Shown here: piece by piece, positions 46,337 through 56,755 of the stretch
How positions within the stretch are numbered: the stretch's first letter is position 1
How the letters are laid out: every line of letters starts with the position of its first letter
Assembly (NCBI GenBank): GCA_944393405.1
Contig: CALYAC010000007.1
Span: 43,666-107,665, forward strand
Direction: 5' to 3'
Length of the DNA: 64,000 bases
Source: an uncultured Clostridia bacterium
GTDB lineage: Bacteria; Bacillota_A; Clostridia; TANB77; CAG-508
Program-made: the position numbers and the translations under genes
The notes under the pieces: model-generated
What the model saw: the letters and a program-made list of their open reading frames with translations, nothing else
What the model was told of the DNA's origin: nothing
Databases searched by the model: none

Positions 46337-46656
46337 TTTTTGTCATTTTGTATATAATAATATATTTCTCAATGTTAATAGTATGATAATTTATATATGT
46401 ATATTATAATTATTAATATTTAATATTAATTTTTCTTCTTTATGTTAATTTGTCTTTTTATTATGCTTTTAATTTATTTTTTTCAAAAAAATGTTTATTC
46501 CGATATATTTCTTTTAAATTTTATTCTATTAATTAAGAAAATAATTAAATATTATTTAGAATAATATAGTTACATTTTTTTATGTTATAACTATTAAATT
46601 TATTAATTTTAATTGTTTTATTTTATTTAGTTTTAATTATACGATCTTTTTGACAA
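46337..46656 (+). repeat. 320-bp element, copy 6
   Basis: Boxes: TTTTTGTCATTTTGT at 46337, TTATGTTAAT at 46440, TTCCGATATAT at 46498, GTTAC at 46569, CTTTTTGACAA with TGACAA at 46651-46656. Spacings from box 2 are 58, 71 and 82, identical to copy 5. Confidence 0.8.
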
Positions 46657-47050
46657 TTTTCTTATTATTTAAATTTATTATTTTTAATATTTGTTTTTTA
46701 ATTTAATAATATTATTTTATTTTTTTATTAATTATTAAAATATTAAAAAAAAATATTATTAAAATAATTTATTTATTAAGAAAATAAATTATAAATAAAT
46801 ATTAATTATTAAAAAATAAATTAAATTAATTTATTTTAATTTATTTTTTTTAATTTTTTTATATTTTTTTTTATTTTTATTTTTTTATTTTTATTTTTTT
46901 ATTTTTATTTATTATATTTTTTAATTATCTTTTTATTATTTTTTATAAGTTTTAAATTTTAAATAAATAATTAAAAATTTATTTTTTATTATTACTCAAT
47001 ATATTTATTAATTAATTTTTTTATTTTTATTTTTTATTTGTATTATTATA

Positions 47051-47368
47051 TTTTTGTCTTTTTGTTAACAATATATTTATTTTATTTGTTATATAAAAAG
47101 TCTAAAACTATTATTCAAATAGCTTAAATATTTTTAATATTTAAATCCATTTTTATGTTTACTATTAAATATTTTAAAATTAAATTTACCAAATTTAGTA
47201 ACTTATTTGTTTCCCCAAGTTACAATTATACTATTTATTAATATATACAATCTAATTATTATTTTTTTTATCATTATTTAGTTACCTATCAATTATTTTA
47301 AATTTTATTAATTAATCTTTAATTTTATTTTTATTTTTAATTATCTTTTAGTATAACTTTTTTGACAA
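47051..47368 (+). repeat. 320-bp element, copy 7 (318 bp)
   Basis: Boxes: TTTTTGTCTTTTTGT at 47051, TTATGTTTAC at 47153, TTCCCCAAG at 47211 (weaker centre box), GTTAC at 47281, CTTTTTTGACAAA with TGACAA at 47363-47368. Spacings from box 2 are 58, 70 and 82. Confidence 0.75.
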
Positions 47369-47643
47369 ACTATTTGTTTTATAAAAGTAAAAAATTAATA
47401 ATTACTTAATTAATAAAAAAATATTAATAATAAATTATATAAAAAAAATAAAAAATCGAAAAATAAATAATAATTAATAATTAATAATTAAATAATAAAA
47501 AATAAATTAAAAAATAAAAATAAAATATATTAATTTATTTTATTTTTTAATAATTAATATTTAATATTTATTTATAATTAATTTTCTTAATAAATAAAAA
47601 AAATAATTAATTTATTTTTTAAATTAATTATTTTTTTATTATA

Positions 47644-48141
47644 TTATTTACTTTCTACTGCAATTCTTATTGCTTCTTTTTCTTCATTAGATAGTACATA
47701 ATTTGATTCACCATTTTTTACAGGTTTTGCATAGATATTTGATGAATCTCGTGCATATATTCCATTTAAGACAACACCATTATTATATTTATCTAATAAT
47801 GCTAATGTAAAACTTAAATCACTACCAGTATCTTTAAAAGCATTATATCTAACTATTCCTATTTTTTGGGTACATCCTTTAATATCATTATCAATTTTCT
47901 TACAATAATTTATTATCTCTTCGTTTCTTTCATCTGTTTTCTCTACTTTATCTATATAGTTTCTTATCATTTGTTCTAGGTCATTTCCATTACCTAGTTT
48001 GTTCATGAATTTTGAATAACTCTCCCTTAACTTTTTTAAATGAATTGTTGTTTTTGAATATAGTACAAGAAGAATTATTAAAAAAACAAACAAAATTACT
48101 AAAAATATATCTGATCTAAGAAAATTTAAAATAACATCCAT
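47644..48141 (-). CDS. DUF4446 family membrane protein
   Basis: A 165-residue protein with one N-terminal membrane helix (about 8-28), a coiled coil (about 30-95) and the family domain VRYNAFKDTGSDLSFTLALLD ... GVVLNGIYARDSSNIYAKPV. The family commonly sits next to parB near the origin of Firmicutes, as here; its function is unknown. The ATG at 48141 with AGGAT upstream is preferred over the longer frame to 48165. Confidence 0.88.
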   Translation of the reverse strand: MDVILNFLRSDIFLVILFVFLIILLVLYSKTTIHLKKLRESYSKFMNKLGNGNDLEQMIRNYIDKVEKTDERNEEIINYCKKIDNDIKGCTQKIGIVRYNAFKDTGSDLSFTLALLDKYNNGVVLNGIYARDSSNIYAKPVKNGESNYVLSNEEKEAIRIAVESK

Positions 48142-48173
48142 TATCCTGTTTCGTCCCTTTCTCAAAGTTCTAT

Positions 48174-49034
48174 TTATTCTTTATTTATAAGCCCTAGAAT
48201 CCTTTCTAAGTCGTCATATGAAGAATATTGAATAATTATCTTTCCTGATTTTTTATGAGCGTCTAATTTAACTTTCGTGCCAAAGAAACCTTGAAAAGAA
48301 TCTTCAATATCTCTATAAATTGCCTCATACCTTGGATCAATCTTTTTTGCCACTTTATTATTCTTTACTTTTCTCTCAATATCTCTAACACTTTCTCCAT
48401 TATTTATAATGTTTAAAGCCGCTTTATATTGTTTTTCAGGATCTTCTATTACAACTAAATTTCTACAGTGTCCTTCTGTAATCTTTCCCTCTTCAGCTAA
48501 TTGAATAACTCTTGGATCAAGATTTAATATTCTTATTGAATTTGCAATATTGCTTCTACTTATTCCTATTGAATCAGCTAATTCTTTTTGCGTCATACCA
48601 TAATCATCAATTAGCTCTTTTAAACCTTTTGCTTTATCTATTGGATTAAGATCAACTCTTTGTAAATTTTCAATTAATGCAATTTCTTTATTAGTCTTTT
48701 CTGTAATATCATCTTTAATTATACATGGCATTTCAGTTAAACCTGCTTTTTTTGCAGCTCTCCATCTTCTTTCACCTGCAACAATTTCATAATAATTATC
48801 TTTTTTATTAACTATGATTGGCTGCAATACACCATATGTTTTTATAGAACTAGCAAGCTCGTCTAAAGCTTCTTCATCAAAAGTTCTTCTAGGTTGCTCT
48901 CTATTTGGTTCTATCTCTATAACTTTTATTTTATGAATTTTATCAGCATTTTCTTCAATATTTTCTTCTGTATTGTTTAATAGATTATCTGCAAATAAAG
49001 CATCTAAACCTTTTCCTAAACCTGTTTTCTTCAT
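48174..49034 (-). CDS. parB: Chromosome partitioning protein ParB (Spo0J)
   Basis: A 286-residue parS-binding CTP-dependent clamp protein. The order is an N-terminal GLGKGLDALF, the ParB CTP-binding segment with IEPNREQPRRTFDEEALDEL, GERRWRAAKKAG, then the helix-turn-helix MTQKELADSIGISRSNIANSIRIL and a C-terminal dimer domain. It follows parA by 23 bases. I saw no canonical 16-bp parS palindrome in this window. Confidence 0.96.
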   Translation of the reverse strand: MKKTGLGKGLDALFADNLLNNTEENIEENADKIHKIKVIEIEPNREQPRRTFDEEALDELASSIKTYGVLQPIIVNKKDNYYEIVAGERRWRAAKKAGLTEMPCIIKDDITEKTNKEIALIENLQRVDLNPIDKAKGLKELIDDYGMTQKELADSIGISRSNIANSIRILNLDPRVIQLAEEGKITEGHCRNLVVIEDPEKQYKAALNIINNGESVRDIERKVKNNKVAKKIDPRYEAIYRDIEDSFQGFFGTKVKLDAHKKSGKIIIQYSSYDDLERILGLINKE

Positions 49035-49057
49035 TTTTTTCCTCCCTCTAATTTAGA

Positions 49058-49849
49058 TTATAAAGCATGTTTTCCTTTAGCATCATTATCATTATTCTTT
49101 AAAAATTCTTTTACAAATTTTTCGTAGCTCTTTGCTCCCTTTGATCTAGGATCATATATACTAATTGGCATACCATAACTTGGAGCTTCGCTTAGTTTTA
49201 CATTTCTAGGTATTACATTTTTATATACTTTGTCATTAAAATAATTTTTGACTTCTTTTACAACTTGATTTGATAAATTAGTTCTTGCATCATACATTGT
49301 AAGAAGAGCACCTTCAATTTCTATCTCTTTATTTAAGTGTTTCTTTACTAGACTTATAGTATTTAGTAATTGTCCTAATCCTTCAAGAGCATAATATTCA
49401 CATTGCACAGGAATTAAAACACTATTTGACGCTGTAAAAGCATTTAGAGTAATTAGTCCTAATGATGGTGGACAATCAATTATTATATAATCATATTTAT
49501 CCTTTACATTATCTAGTTTTTCTTTTAATCTATGTTCTCTTGACTCAATTGATACAAGCTCTACTTCAGCTCCCGCAAGATTTATATTTGATGGACATAA
49601 GTCCAAATTTTTTATATTTGTCTTTTTGACAACTTCTTCTATTTGTGCATCATTTATTAGTACATCATATACAGATAATTCAATTTCATCTCTATCTATA
49701 CCAACTCCACTAGAAGCATTACCTTGAGGATCTGCATCAATCATTAAAACTTTTTTACCTTTTTTTGCAAGTATAGTGCTTAAATTAATTGAAGTTGTAG
49801 TCTTTCCGACTCCTCCTTTTTGATTTGCAATCGATACAATTTTTCCCAT
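49058..49849 (-). CDS. parA: Chromosome partitioning ATPase ParA (Soj)
   Basis: A 263-residue Walker-type ATPase: deviant Walker A KGGVGKTTTSINLS, ADPQGNASSGVG, and IIDCPPSLGLIT at Walker B. In Bacillus Soj acts with Spo0J in origin segregation and also controls DnaA. Position next to rsmG is the normal origin-proximal order. Confidence 0.96.
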   Translation of the reverse strand: MGKIVSIANQKGGVGKTTTSINLSTILAKKGKKVLMIDADPQGNASSGVGIDRDEIELSVYDVLINDAQIEEVVKKTNIKNLDLCPSNINLAGAEVELVSIESREHRLKEKLDNVKDKYDYIIIDCPPSLGLITLNAFTASNSVLIPVQCEYYALEGLGQLLNTISLVKKHLNKEIEIEGALLTMYDARTNLSNQVVKEVKNYFNDKVYKNVIPRNVKLSEAPSYGMPISIYDPRSKGAKSYEKFVKEFLKNNDNDAKGKHAL

Positions 49850-49949
49850 TTTTCTTTAGCCTCCGTTTAAAATTTAATACATTAATAATATATAAAATTT
49901 TAATATATGTCAATAAAATATATAAAACTTTTAAATAATTTTTATATAA

Positions 49950-49990
49950 AAAAAATAGATTATATTTATAATTAATATAACCTATTTTTT
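49950..49990 (-). terminator. Terminator of rsmG
   Basis: A 15-bp A/T stem with one G-U pair (about 49972-49988 with 49950-49965) and a T8 run on the minus strand immediately follow the rsmG stop. Confidence 0.65.
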
Positions 49991-49993
49991 GTT

Positions 49994-50716
49994 TTATTTT
50001 ATTGGCTGCTTTGCTGGTATTCCAGCCTTTCTAGGATATTTTGAAGGTGTTGATTTAATCTTTCTAACTAAAATAATATTTCTTTCTATATCGCTATTTG
50101 GTAATATTATATTTTCTATTTTTTCTATTTTACCTCCTAATATTTCTAATGCTTTTTTAGATTCTTCTAATTCCTGTTCTATATTAGGACCTTTCATACA
50201 TATACATAATCCATTTTCCTTAATAAAAGGAAGCATATATTCTAATAAAGTACTTAAATTAGCTACTGCTCTTGATACAACAATATCATTTTTTTCTCTA
50301 TACTTTGAATTTCTAGCTAAATCTTCTACTCTTGAATGTATTAATTCTATATTTTTTAAATTTAATGTATTCTTTACTTCTTCTAAGAATTTAATTCTTT
50401 TATTTAGTGAATCTACTAATATAAAATTATTATTTTTATTCATAATTTTTAACGGAATTCCTGGAAAACCTGCTCCAGTACCTATATCAATGACTTGCAT
50501 TCCTTCTTCTATATATTTATTTATAGTTAAACTATCAGTATAATGTTTTAAAATAATTTCATCTATATCAGTAATTGCTGTTAAATTCATATATGTATTC
50601 CATTCTAATAGTTTTTCTGTATAATCATATAAATTCTCTATCTCATTTTCATTAATTTTTACATTAATTTTACTCAATTTTCCAATAATTTCTTTATTAA
50701 AATCTTCTTTATTCAT
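49994..50716 (-). CDS. rsmG: 16S rRNA (guanine-527-N7)-methyltransferase
   Basis: A 240-residue SAM methyltransferase acting on G527 of 16S r[40 protein letters not shown] at the SAM site, HSRVEDLA, and [14 protein letters not shown]. The ATG at 50716 follows AAAGGAGT; it overlaps the end of mnmG by 8 bases, so the two are translationally coupled. Confidence 0.95.
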   Translation of the reverse strand: MNKEDFNKEIIGKLSKINVKINENEIENLYDYTEKLLEWNTYMNLTAITDIDEIILKHYTDSLTINKYIEEGMQVIDIGTGAGFPGIPLKIMNKNNNFILVDSLNKRIKFLEEVKNTLNLKNIELIHSRVEDLARNSKYREKNDIVVSRAVANLSTLLEYMLPFIKENGLCICMKGPNIEQELEESKKALEILGGKIEKIENIILPNSDIERNIILVRKIKSTPSKYPRKAGIPAKQPIK

Positions 50717-52604
50717 TATTACTCCTTTTATCACCTTTTAATTGTTCTAAATATATTAAAAGTACTGATATATCAGCTGGTGAAACTCCTGATATTCTTG
50801 ACGCTTGTCCAACAGAATTTGGTCTAATTTTATTTAATTTTTGTCTTGCTTCTAATCTCAAGCCTTTTATTTGTTCATAGTCAGTATCTTTTGGTAAAAT
50901 CTTATATTCTAATTTTTTAAATTTCTCCACTTGTTCTTCTTGAAGTTTTATATATCCTTCATATTTTATTTGAATTTCTACTTCGTTTTTAACTTCTTCA
51001 GGCAATTTAGGCCTATTTTCATCGATTTCTCCTAATTTTTCATAAGAAATCTCACTTCTTTTTAATAAATCAATTAATTTTGTACCATTTGTTAGTATAG
51101 ATGAATTATTTTTTCTTAAAAAATCATTAACTTTATCATTTGGTTTAACATTAGTTTTTCTAATTCTCTCTATTTCTTCTTCTATTTGTTTCTTCTTTTC
51201 TAAAAACTTTTCATACCTTTCATCACTAATTAAACCAACTTCATGACCTATTTTTGTCAATCTTAAGTCTGCATTGTCCTGTCTCAAAAGTAGCCTATAT
51301 TCAGCTCTTGACGTCATCATTCTATAAGGTTCATTAGTTCCTTTTGTTACAATATCATCAATTAAAACACCTATATAAGCTTGTGATCTATCTAAAATAA
51401 CAGGCTCTTTTCCTTGCATTTTTCTAGCAACATTTATACCAGCCATAAGCCCTTGTACTGCAGCCTCTTCATATCCTGATGTACCATTAATTTGACCAGC
51501 AAAGAACATTCCACTAATTTTCTTATGTTCAAGAGATAATTGAAGTTCTGAAGGATCAATACAATCATATTCAATAGCATATGCTGGTCTAGTAAATTCT
51601 GCATTTTCTAACCCTGGAATTGTCCTATACATAGCTATTTGAACATCTTCAGGAAGAGATGAACTCATTCCTTGTATATACATTTCATTTGTATCTCTAC
51701 CTACTGGTTCTACAAATATTTGATGTCTCTCTTTATCTGCAAATCTGACAACTTTATCCTCTATTGAAGGACAATATCTTGGTCCTGTTCCCTCAATAAC
51801 TCCAGCAAAAAGAGGAGATCTATGTAAATTTGCTCTAATTATATCATGAGTTTTCTTATTAGTATATGTCAAATAACAAGGAAGCTGCTTTTTGCTATTA
51901 TCTATTTTATCTTCAAAAGAAAAAGCCTCTGGATTTTTATCTCCTTCTTGTATTTCCATTTTGGAAAAATCAATACTATTCTTGTTAATTCTAGCAGGAG
52001 TTCCTGTCTTAAATCTAACTAAATTAATTCCTAATTTCTTTAGCATATCTGACAACTTATTTGCGGGAAACACGCCGTCAGGGCCACTTTCATAAGATGT
52101 CTCTCCAATAAATATCTTTCCTTTTAAATATGTTCCTGTAGCTAATATAACATTATCAACTTGATAAACAGCTCCTATATTTGTCTTAACATATTTAACC
52201 TTACCTTCCTCTACTCCTATATCAATTATTTCTGCTTGTTTTAAAAATAAATTTTCTTGTTTTTCTAAAGTATATTTCATTTCAGCTTGATATCTTTTTC
52301 TATCTGCCTGAGCTCTAAGCGAATAAACAGCTGGACCTTTAGATGTATTAAGCATTCTTAATTGTGTATATGTTTTATCTATATTCTTTCCCATTTCACC
52401 ACCAAGGCTATCTAATTCCCTAACTAGATGTCCTTTTGAACTACCTCCTATATGTGGATTACATGGCATATTTGCAACAGCTTCTAAGCTAATCGAAAAC
52501 ACTAAAGTCTTTAAGCCTAGCCTGGCTGTAGCAAGACCGGCCTCACACCCAGCATGTCCAGCTCCAATTACTGCTACATCATATTTTCCTGCATCATATT
52601 CCAT
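50709..52604 (-). CDS. mnmG: tRNA uridine-34 modification enzyme MnmG (GidA)
   Basis: A 631-residue FAD-binding enzyme that with MnmE makes cmnm5U at the wobble position. FAD loop [42 protein letters not shown] and the C-terminal [19 protein letters not shown] are diagnostic. Full length. Confidence 0.97.
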   Translation of the reverse strand: MEYDAGKYDVAVIGAGHAGCEAGLATARLGLKTLVFSISLEAVANMPCNPHIGGSSKGHLVRELDSLGGEMGKNIDKTYTQLRMLNTSKGPAVYSLRAQADRKRYQAEMKYTLEKQENLFLKQAEIIDIGVEEGKVKYVKTNIGAVYQVDNVILATGTYLKGKIFIGETSYESGPDGVFPANKLSDMLKKLGINLVRFKTGTPARINKNSIDFSKMEIQEGDKNPEAFSFEDKIDNSKKQLPCYLTYTNKKTHDIIRANLHRSPLFAGVIEGTGPRYCPSIEDKVVRFADKERHQIFVEPVGRDTNEMYIQGMSSSLPEDVQIAMYRTIPGLENAEFTRPAYAIEYDCIDPSELQLSLEHKKISGMFFAGQINGTSGYEEAAVQGLMAGINVARKMQGKEPVILDRSQAYIGVLIDDIVTKGTNEPYRMMTSRAEYRLLLRQDNADLRLTKIGHEVGLISDERYEKFLEKKKQIEEEIERIRKTNVKPNDKVNDFLRKNNSSILTNGTKLIDLLKRSEISYEKLGEIDENRPKLPEEVKNEVEIQIKYEGYIKLQEEQVEKFKKLEYKILPKDTDYEQIKGLRLEARQKLNKIRPNSVGQASRISGVSPADISVLLIYLEQLKGDKRSNNE

Positions 52605-52733
52605 TGTATTTTCATTCCTTTCTATTTAATATGAAACTTCACTTTTTTATCACAAACGATTTTTTAATATTTTTATTTATTAAAACAATTTATTTGTTAA
52701 TAATTTCAACGTTTTTTTAGTTTTGTTCTATTG

Positions 52734-52776
52734 TTTGTCATATTGTCAATTATCGATTTTGTCGAAATCTGTCGTA
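52734..52776. promoter_or_regulatory. Cluster of four TGTC(A/G)-type boxes upstream of mnmG
   Basis: TGTC cores begin at 52736 (TTTGTCA), 52744 (TTGTCAA), 52760 (TTTTGTCGAAA) and 52770 (CTGTCGTA), all on the plus strand. The third matches the Spo0A box core. The region 52605-52862 otherwise holds no gene; ATTTTGTCATTTTG recurs at about 52848. Confidence 0.4.
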
Positions 52777-52862
52777 TTTTCTGCAAATCACATATATCAA
52801 TTGTTTTATAGTTTATTATTTTCGTATTTTATACGCTTTCTTTTCCATTTTGTCATTTTGAT

Positions 52863-54245
52863 CTATTTACCTAGACAAAATTTAGAGAATATTTTATTAA
52901 TTATATCTTCTGAAACATTGTTTCCTGTTATCTCTCCCAAGTCTTCTAATATTTCTTTTATTCCAATCGCCACAATATCTATTGTCATATTATTATTAAT
53001 TATATCTTTAGTTTTATTTATATCTTCAATTGCTTTATGAATTTGTCTCTTATGTCTAACATTTGTAATAATAATTCCATCATTTAATTTTATCTCATTA
53101 TTATTAAACATATCATAAATCATTTTATATAGTTCTTTCATTCCCTCTTTTGTCTTCATAGATGCCTTTAGAACGTTTTTATTTGATTTAGATATATAAT
53201 TTATTGTTTCAGAACTTTCTCGGCTTAAATCGCATTTATTTAACAATATAATACTCTTTTTGTTTTTTATCATTTCAAGTATTTTAAAATCATCCTCCTG
53301 AAGTTTTTCAGATGAGTCAAAAATAGCTATAACTAAATCCGCATCTTTTACAAGTGAAATTGCTTTATTAACACCAATTTTTTCAACTAAATCCTCTGTA
53401 TCCCTTATTCCTGCTGTATCTATTATTTTTAATGGAACTCCTTCAATATTTATAAACTCTTCAATTGTATCTCTTGTTGTTCCAGCCAAATCACTTACAA
53501 TTGCTCTATCTTCATTTAATATATTATTTAATAAAGATGATTTTCCAGCATTAGGTTTTCCTATAATTACTGTTTTTACACCTTCTTTTAATAACCTTCC
53601 ATTATCAAATGAATTTTCTAATTCTACAAGTTTTTCTTCTATTTTATTTAAACTATTTATTGCTTTTTCATTAGTAGTTTCTTCTATATCATATTCCGGA
53701 TAATCTATTGAAGCTTCTATGTCAGACATTATATCTAATAAATCATCTCTTATATTCTCAATTTCTTCAGACAGCCTTCCTTGTAGTTGATTAAAAGATG
53801 CTGTAGCTTCATTATCTGATTTCGCATTAATAATATCAATTACCGATTCTGCCTGAGATAAATCTATTCTTCCATTTAAAAATGCTCTTTTAGTAAATTC
53901 CCCTGCTTCAGCAAGATCTGCTCCATTTAATAAACATTCATTTAGAATCTTTTTCTCAATAATAGTTCCTCCATGACAATTGATCTCGCACATATTTTCT
54001 GTAGTGTAACTCTTTGGAGCTTTAAAAAACGAAACTAGAACCTCTTCTATTCTTTCTTTATTTTTTGAATTTATAATATATCCATATTTAATTGTATATC
54101 CCTTAATATTATTCCAATCAAAATTTTTATCTATTGGTTTAAAAATCTTTTTTAAAATTTCAAAGCAATTATCACCGCTCATTCTAATAATTCCTATACC
54201 ACCTGTGCCTGTTGCAGTTGCGATTGCAGCAATAGTATTGTTCAT
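52863..54245 (-). CDS. mnmE: tRNA modification GTPase MnmE
   Basis: A 460-residue GTPase, partner of MnmG. N-terminal folate-binding domain with MNNTIAAIATATGTGGIGIIR; G1 loop GKPNAGKSSLLN, G2 TTRDT, G3 DTAGIR, G4 NKCD; C-terminal CLGK with the conserved Cys. Full length. A separate intrinsic terminator of jag precedes it. Confidence 0.97.
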   Translation of the reverse strand: MNNTIAAIATATGTGGIGIIRMSGDNCFEILKKIFKPIDKNFDWNNIKGYTIKYGYIINSKNKERIEEVLVSFFKAPKSYTTENMCEINCHGGTIIEKKILNECLLNGADLAEAGEFTKRAFLNGRIDLSQAESVIDIINAKSDNEATASFNQLQGRLSEEIENIRDDLLDIMSDIEASIDYPEYDIEETTNEKAINSLNKIEEKLVELENSFDNGRLLKEGVKTVIIGKPNAGKSSLLNNILNEDRAIVSDLAGTTRDTIEEFINIEGVPLKIIDTAGIRDTEDLVEKIGVNKAISLVKDADLVIAIFDSSEKLQEDDFKILEMIKNKKSIILLNKCDLSRESSETINYISKSNKNVLKASMKTKEGMKELYKMIYDMFNNNEIKLNDGIIITNVRHKRQIHKAIEDINKTKDIINNNMTIDIVAIGIKEILEDLGEITGNNVSEDIINKIFSKFCLGK

Positions 54246-54262
54246 TTAAATTCCCCCTACAA

Positions 54263-54321
54263 AAAAAGTCAAAGCAAAATAATAGTTTAATAAACAAATA
54301 AACTAAAATCTTCACTTTGAC
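54263..54321 (-). terminator. Terminator of the rpmH-jag operon
   Basis: On the minus strand AAGTCAAAG (54321-54313) pairs with CTTTGACTT (near 54275-54267), with an inner AGTTTA/TAAACT stem, followed by a T7 run. Confidence 0.75.
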
Positions 54322-54329
54322 TTCCGATT

Positions 54330-55025
54330 TTATTTTTTCTCTATAACAACTCTTCTGTATGGTTCTTCACCTACACTATGTGTTTTTACTTTATTACTAG
54401 ATTGTAATCTGTTATGAATTATTTTTCTTTCATATGCCATCATAGGTTCTAGAGTAATTGACTTTCCAGTTCTTAATACAGTCTTAGATAACTTATCTGC
54501 TAGTTCTTCTAAAGCCTTTTCCCTTTTTTCTCTATAATTACCAATATTTAAAGTTACTCTAGCTCTTTCTTTTATATCAGAATTAGCAATAGTATTTAAT
54601 ATTGTTTGTAAAGAATTTAACACATCTCCTCTATACCCTATTAAATTTTTTGAATCGTTTCCTGATAAATTTACTTTTATAAAAGCATTAGTTTTATCTA
54701 TATCTAAATTATAATCTAAATCACTAAAATTTAATCTAAACTCATCAAGAAATTTCTTTATTTTATTTTCAGCTTTTAATAGATTTTCATCACTAATTTC
54801 AATTACTTTCTTTTTTTCAGTGTGTTTTTCTTCTATTTCTTCATCATTTTTTAAAGTTAATTCTACTTTAACAACTCTTGGATCTAAAATACTAAAAAAA
54901 CTTTTTTTATTATGCTCTTCTATAATCTTTATATTAACTTTATCTTTTGAAACATTTAGTTCTTTAAGACCTTTAGAAATTGCTTCTGTCGTAGTTTTTC
55001 CTTCTGCAATAATTGACTTAGGCAT
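54330..55025 (-). CDS. jag: RNA-binding protein Jag (KhpB)
   Basis: A 231-residue protein with an N-terminal Jag domain (about 1-50), a KH domain (GNDSKNLIGYRGDVLNSLQT) and an R3H domain (RARVTLNIGNYREKREKAL, then PMMAYERKIIHNRLQ). It binds RNA and affects cell elongation and, in Bacillus, accompanies the YidC homologue SpoIIIJ. The start overlaps the end of yidC by 8 bases. Confidence 0.95.
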   Translation of the reverse strand: MPKSIIAEGKTTTEAISKGLKELNVSKDKVNIKIIEEHNKKSFFSILDPRVVKVELTLKNDEEIEEKHTEKKKVIEISDENLLKAENKIKKFLDEFRLNFSDLDYNLDIDKTNAFIKVNLSGNDSKNLIGYRGDVLNSLQTILNTIANSDIKERARVTLNIGNYREKREKALEELADKLSKTVLRTGKSITLEPMMAYERKIIHNRLQSSNKVKTHSVGEEPYRRVVIEKK

Positions 55026-55881
55026 TTTCTTTTTCCTCCTTATGTTTCATAATTGTGTCAATAATTAATTTTTCTATTATTATTAAAATATTACTTATAA
55101 ACCAATATAAAGCTAAACCTAAAGGAGCTATAAAAGCAATAAATACAGACATTAAAGGTAACATGTACATCATATTTTTGTTCATAGATTCCATAGCTTC
55201 TAATTCACTAGGCTCTTCAGGCTTAATTTCTGTATTACTTCCATCTGTAATTGCCTTTTTATCTTCTTTATTTTTATTAGTAAATGAATTCGAAATTTTA
55301 ATTGAAAGTACTGAAGAAACTACATATAGTAATGGAATTACATATACTCTCCAATCATTCAAATTACTACTTGGAACTTTACTTAAGTCTAAGCCTAAGA
55401 AATCCATATTTAATCTAACTCTTTCATCTTCTGCTCCATATTTGTTAATAATTTCTATCTCTCTATATGTAGATTGGTTATTTTCTTCTTGCAATCTAGT
55501 AACATATTCATTAATAACATTTGTGTCTATTTTTTTCATATATGTTAAAGGTTGGCTAACTAACCAAAATACAGAAAGAATTATAACAAGTTGTATTATT
55601 GAACTAAAACATCCAGCAAAAGGACTCATCTTTTCCCTTTTATATAATTCTATTGTTTCTTGATTTAATTTTTCTGGATTATTTTTATATTTTCTTTGAA
55701 TTTCTTTCATCTCTTCTTGAAGTTTAGCAGATTTTTTCAAAGATTTTTGCTGTTTTACTGTTATTGGTATTAAAATAATTCTTAATATAACTGAAAAAAC
55801 AATTATAGCAATACCATAATTATTAAATACTGTATATAAAGCATTTAATAAATATCCAAATAAACTTGAAATTGCTCCCAT
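55018..55881 (-). CDS. yidC: Membrane protein insertase YidC
   Basis: A 287-residue integral membrane insertase of the Oxa1 family. Hydrophobic segments near 18-37, 95-114, about 180-200 and 240-270; family motifs REKMSPFAGCFSSIIQLVI and PLGLALYWFISNILII. No lipobox Cys is seen at the N-terminus. It belongs to the rpmH-rnpA-yidD-yidC-jag operon. Confidence 0.94.
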   Translation of the reverse strand: MGAISSLFGYLLNALYTVFNNYGIAIIVFSVILRIILIPITVKQQKSLKKSAKLQEEMKEIQRKYKNNPEKLNQETIELYKREKMSPFAGCFSSIIQLVIILSVFWLVSQPLTYMKKIDTNVINEYVTRLQEENNQSTYREIEIINKYGAEDERVRLNMDFLGLDLSKVPSSNLNDWRVYVIPLLYVVSSVLSIKISNSFTNKNKEDKKAITDGSNTEIKPEEPSELEAMESMNKNMMYMLPLMSVFIAFIAPLGLALYWFISNILIIIEKLIIDTIMKHKEEKENA

Positions 55882-55893
55882 ATGTCCTCCATG

Positions 55894-56112
55894 TTATTTT
55901 AACGGATCATATCCGCCTTTAGAAAACGGATTACACCTTATTAATCTTTTTAAACCTTTAGCTGTTCCTTTAATGGCTCCATACTTTTCTATAGCTTGCC
56001 TCATATATTCTGAACAGCTAGGATAGTATTTACATTCTATTCCCACTGCTTTAAACATAGGTGAAATATATTTTTTATATAATTTTAATAAAAAAAGTAA
56101 AATTTTTTTCAT
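55894..56112 (-). CDS. yidD: Membrane protein insertion efficiency factor YidD
   Basis: A 72-residue protein with [29 protein letters not shown] and [20 protein letters not shown], both diagnostic. The family is thought to assist YidC. It sits between rnpA and yidC with 12-base gaps. Confidence 0.95.
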   Translation of the reverse strand: MKKILLFLLKLYKKYISPMFKAVGIECKYYPSCSEYMRQAIEKYGAIKGTAKGLKRLIRCNPFSKGGYDPLK

Positions 56113-56124
56113 TTTAACTATAAA

Positions 56125-56466
56125 TTAATTATAAAGTCCAGCTCTATTTACTATATTTTCAATATCTTTTTTTATTGTATAATAACTAGCTTCCTTTACT
56201 TCTCCTTTTTTATTCCATAAAAACACAATATCATAACCTTGTTTTAAATTATCTTTTATTAATCTATAATTTTCTCTAATAAGTCTTTTTATTCTGTTTC
56301 TTTGTACAGCACCACATTGCTTTGTGCTTACGGCTATACCAATTACATTGATATTTACTTTATTTTTTAAAACATATATAGATATTTGTTTTCCTCTATA
56401 AAATTTTCCTTTTAAAAATACATTTTTAAATTCATAGTTTTTCTTTAAAGTTTTTATTTTTCTCAT
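56125..56466 (-). CDS. rnpA: Ribonuclease P protein component
   Basis: A 113-residue basic protein that assists the RNase P RNA in tRNA 5' processing. The RNR signature is present as RNRIKRLIRENYR, along with NYEFKNVF near the N-terminus. The ATG at 56466 with GAGTG upstream is preferred over a TTG at 56478. Confidence 0.95.
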   Translation of the reverse strand: MRKIKTLKKNYEFKNVFLKGKFYRGKQISIYVLKNKVNINVIGIAVSTKQCGAVQRNRIKRLIRENYRLIKDNLKQGYDIVFLWNKKGEVKEASYYTIKKDIENIVNRAGLYN

Positions 56467-56486
56467 AAAATCACTCAAATTTCAAA

Positions 56487-56514
56487 AAGGTCACTTTTAA
56501 TTAAGTGACCTTAA
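56487..56514 (-). terminator. Terminator or attenuator between rpmH and rnpA
   Basis: A 10-bp stem (56503-56512 with 56487-56496) with a 6-base loop and a T5 run on the minus strand. Partial read-through would give more L34 than RnpA. Confidence 0.7.
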
Positions 56515-56518
56515 AATA

Positions 56519-56653
56519 TTACGCACTTAGTTTTTTTCTTCCTTTTGCACGTCTTGCTTTTAATACATTTTGTCCTGATCTAGTTTTCATTCTTTTTAAA
56601 AAACCATGCTCTTTTTGTCTTTGTCTTGTTTTAGGTTGATATGTTCTTTTCAT
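56519..56653 (-). CDS. rpmH: Ribosomal protein L34
   Basis: A 44-residue very basic protein starting [18 protein letters not shown] and ending [11 protein letters not shown], the standard L34 sequence and length. AGGAGGTG precedes the ATG. It heads the leftward operon next to the origin. Confidence 0.97.
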   Translation of the reverse strand: MKRTYQPKTRQRQKEHGFLKRMKTRSGQNVLKARRAKGRKKLSA

Positions 56654-56726
56654 TTTGCACCTCCTGTATATATATGTATAACCGTTGCCGGATTTTTTAC
56701 TTAATTATTCAGTTATAAGCTTTATT

Positions 56727-56755
56727 ATTATATATTAATTTTGTGGATAAGTCAA
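56727..56755 (-). promoter_or_regulatory. rpmH promoter overlapped by a DnaA box
   Basis: On the minus strand TTGACT (56755-56750) and TATAAT (56732-56727) have a 17-base spacer. A perfect DnaA box, TTATCCACA on the minus strand (56750-56742), begins at the last base of the -35 hexamer and fills half the spacer. Confidence 0.8.

Larger units (their letters stand above)
45798..47643. other. 1.8-kb gene-free A/T region with two 320-bp elements
   Basis: No open frame of note. Composition is the same as in the 39.5-43.1 kb region: A/T-only stretches with G/C confined largely to two elements (46337-46656 and 47051-47368), 394 bases apart. Confidence 0.8.

Noticed and set aside
47644..49849. Canonical parS sites near parAB
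   Set aside because: I looked for the TGTTTCACGTGAAACA palindrome and saw only poor partial matches, such as the one near 58465.
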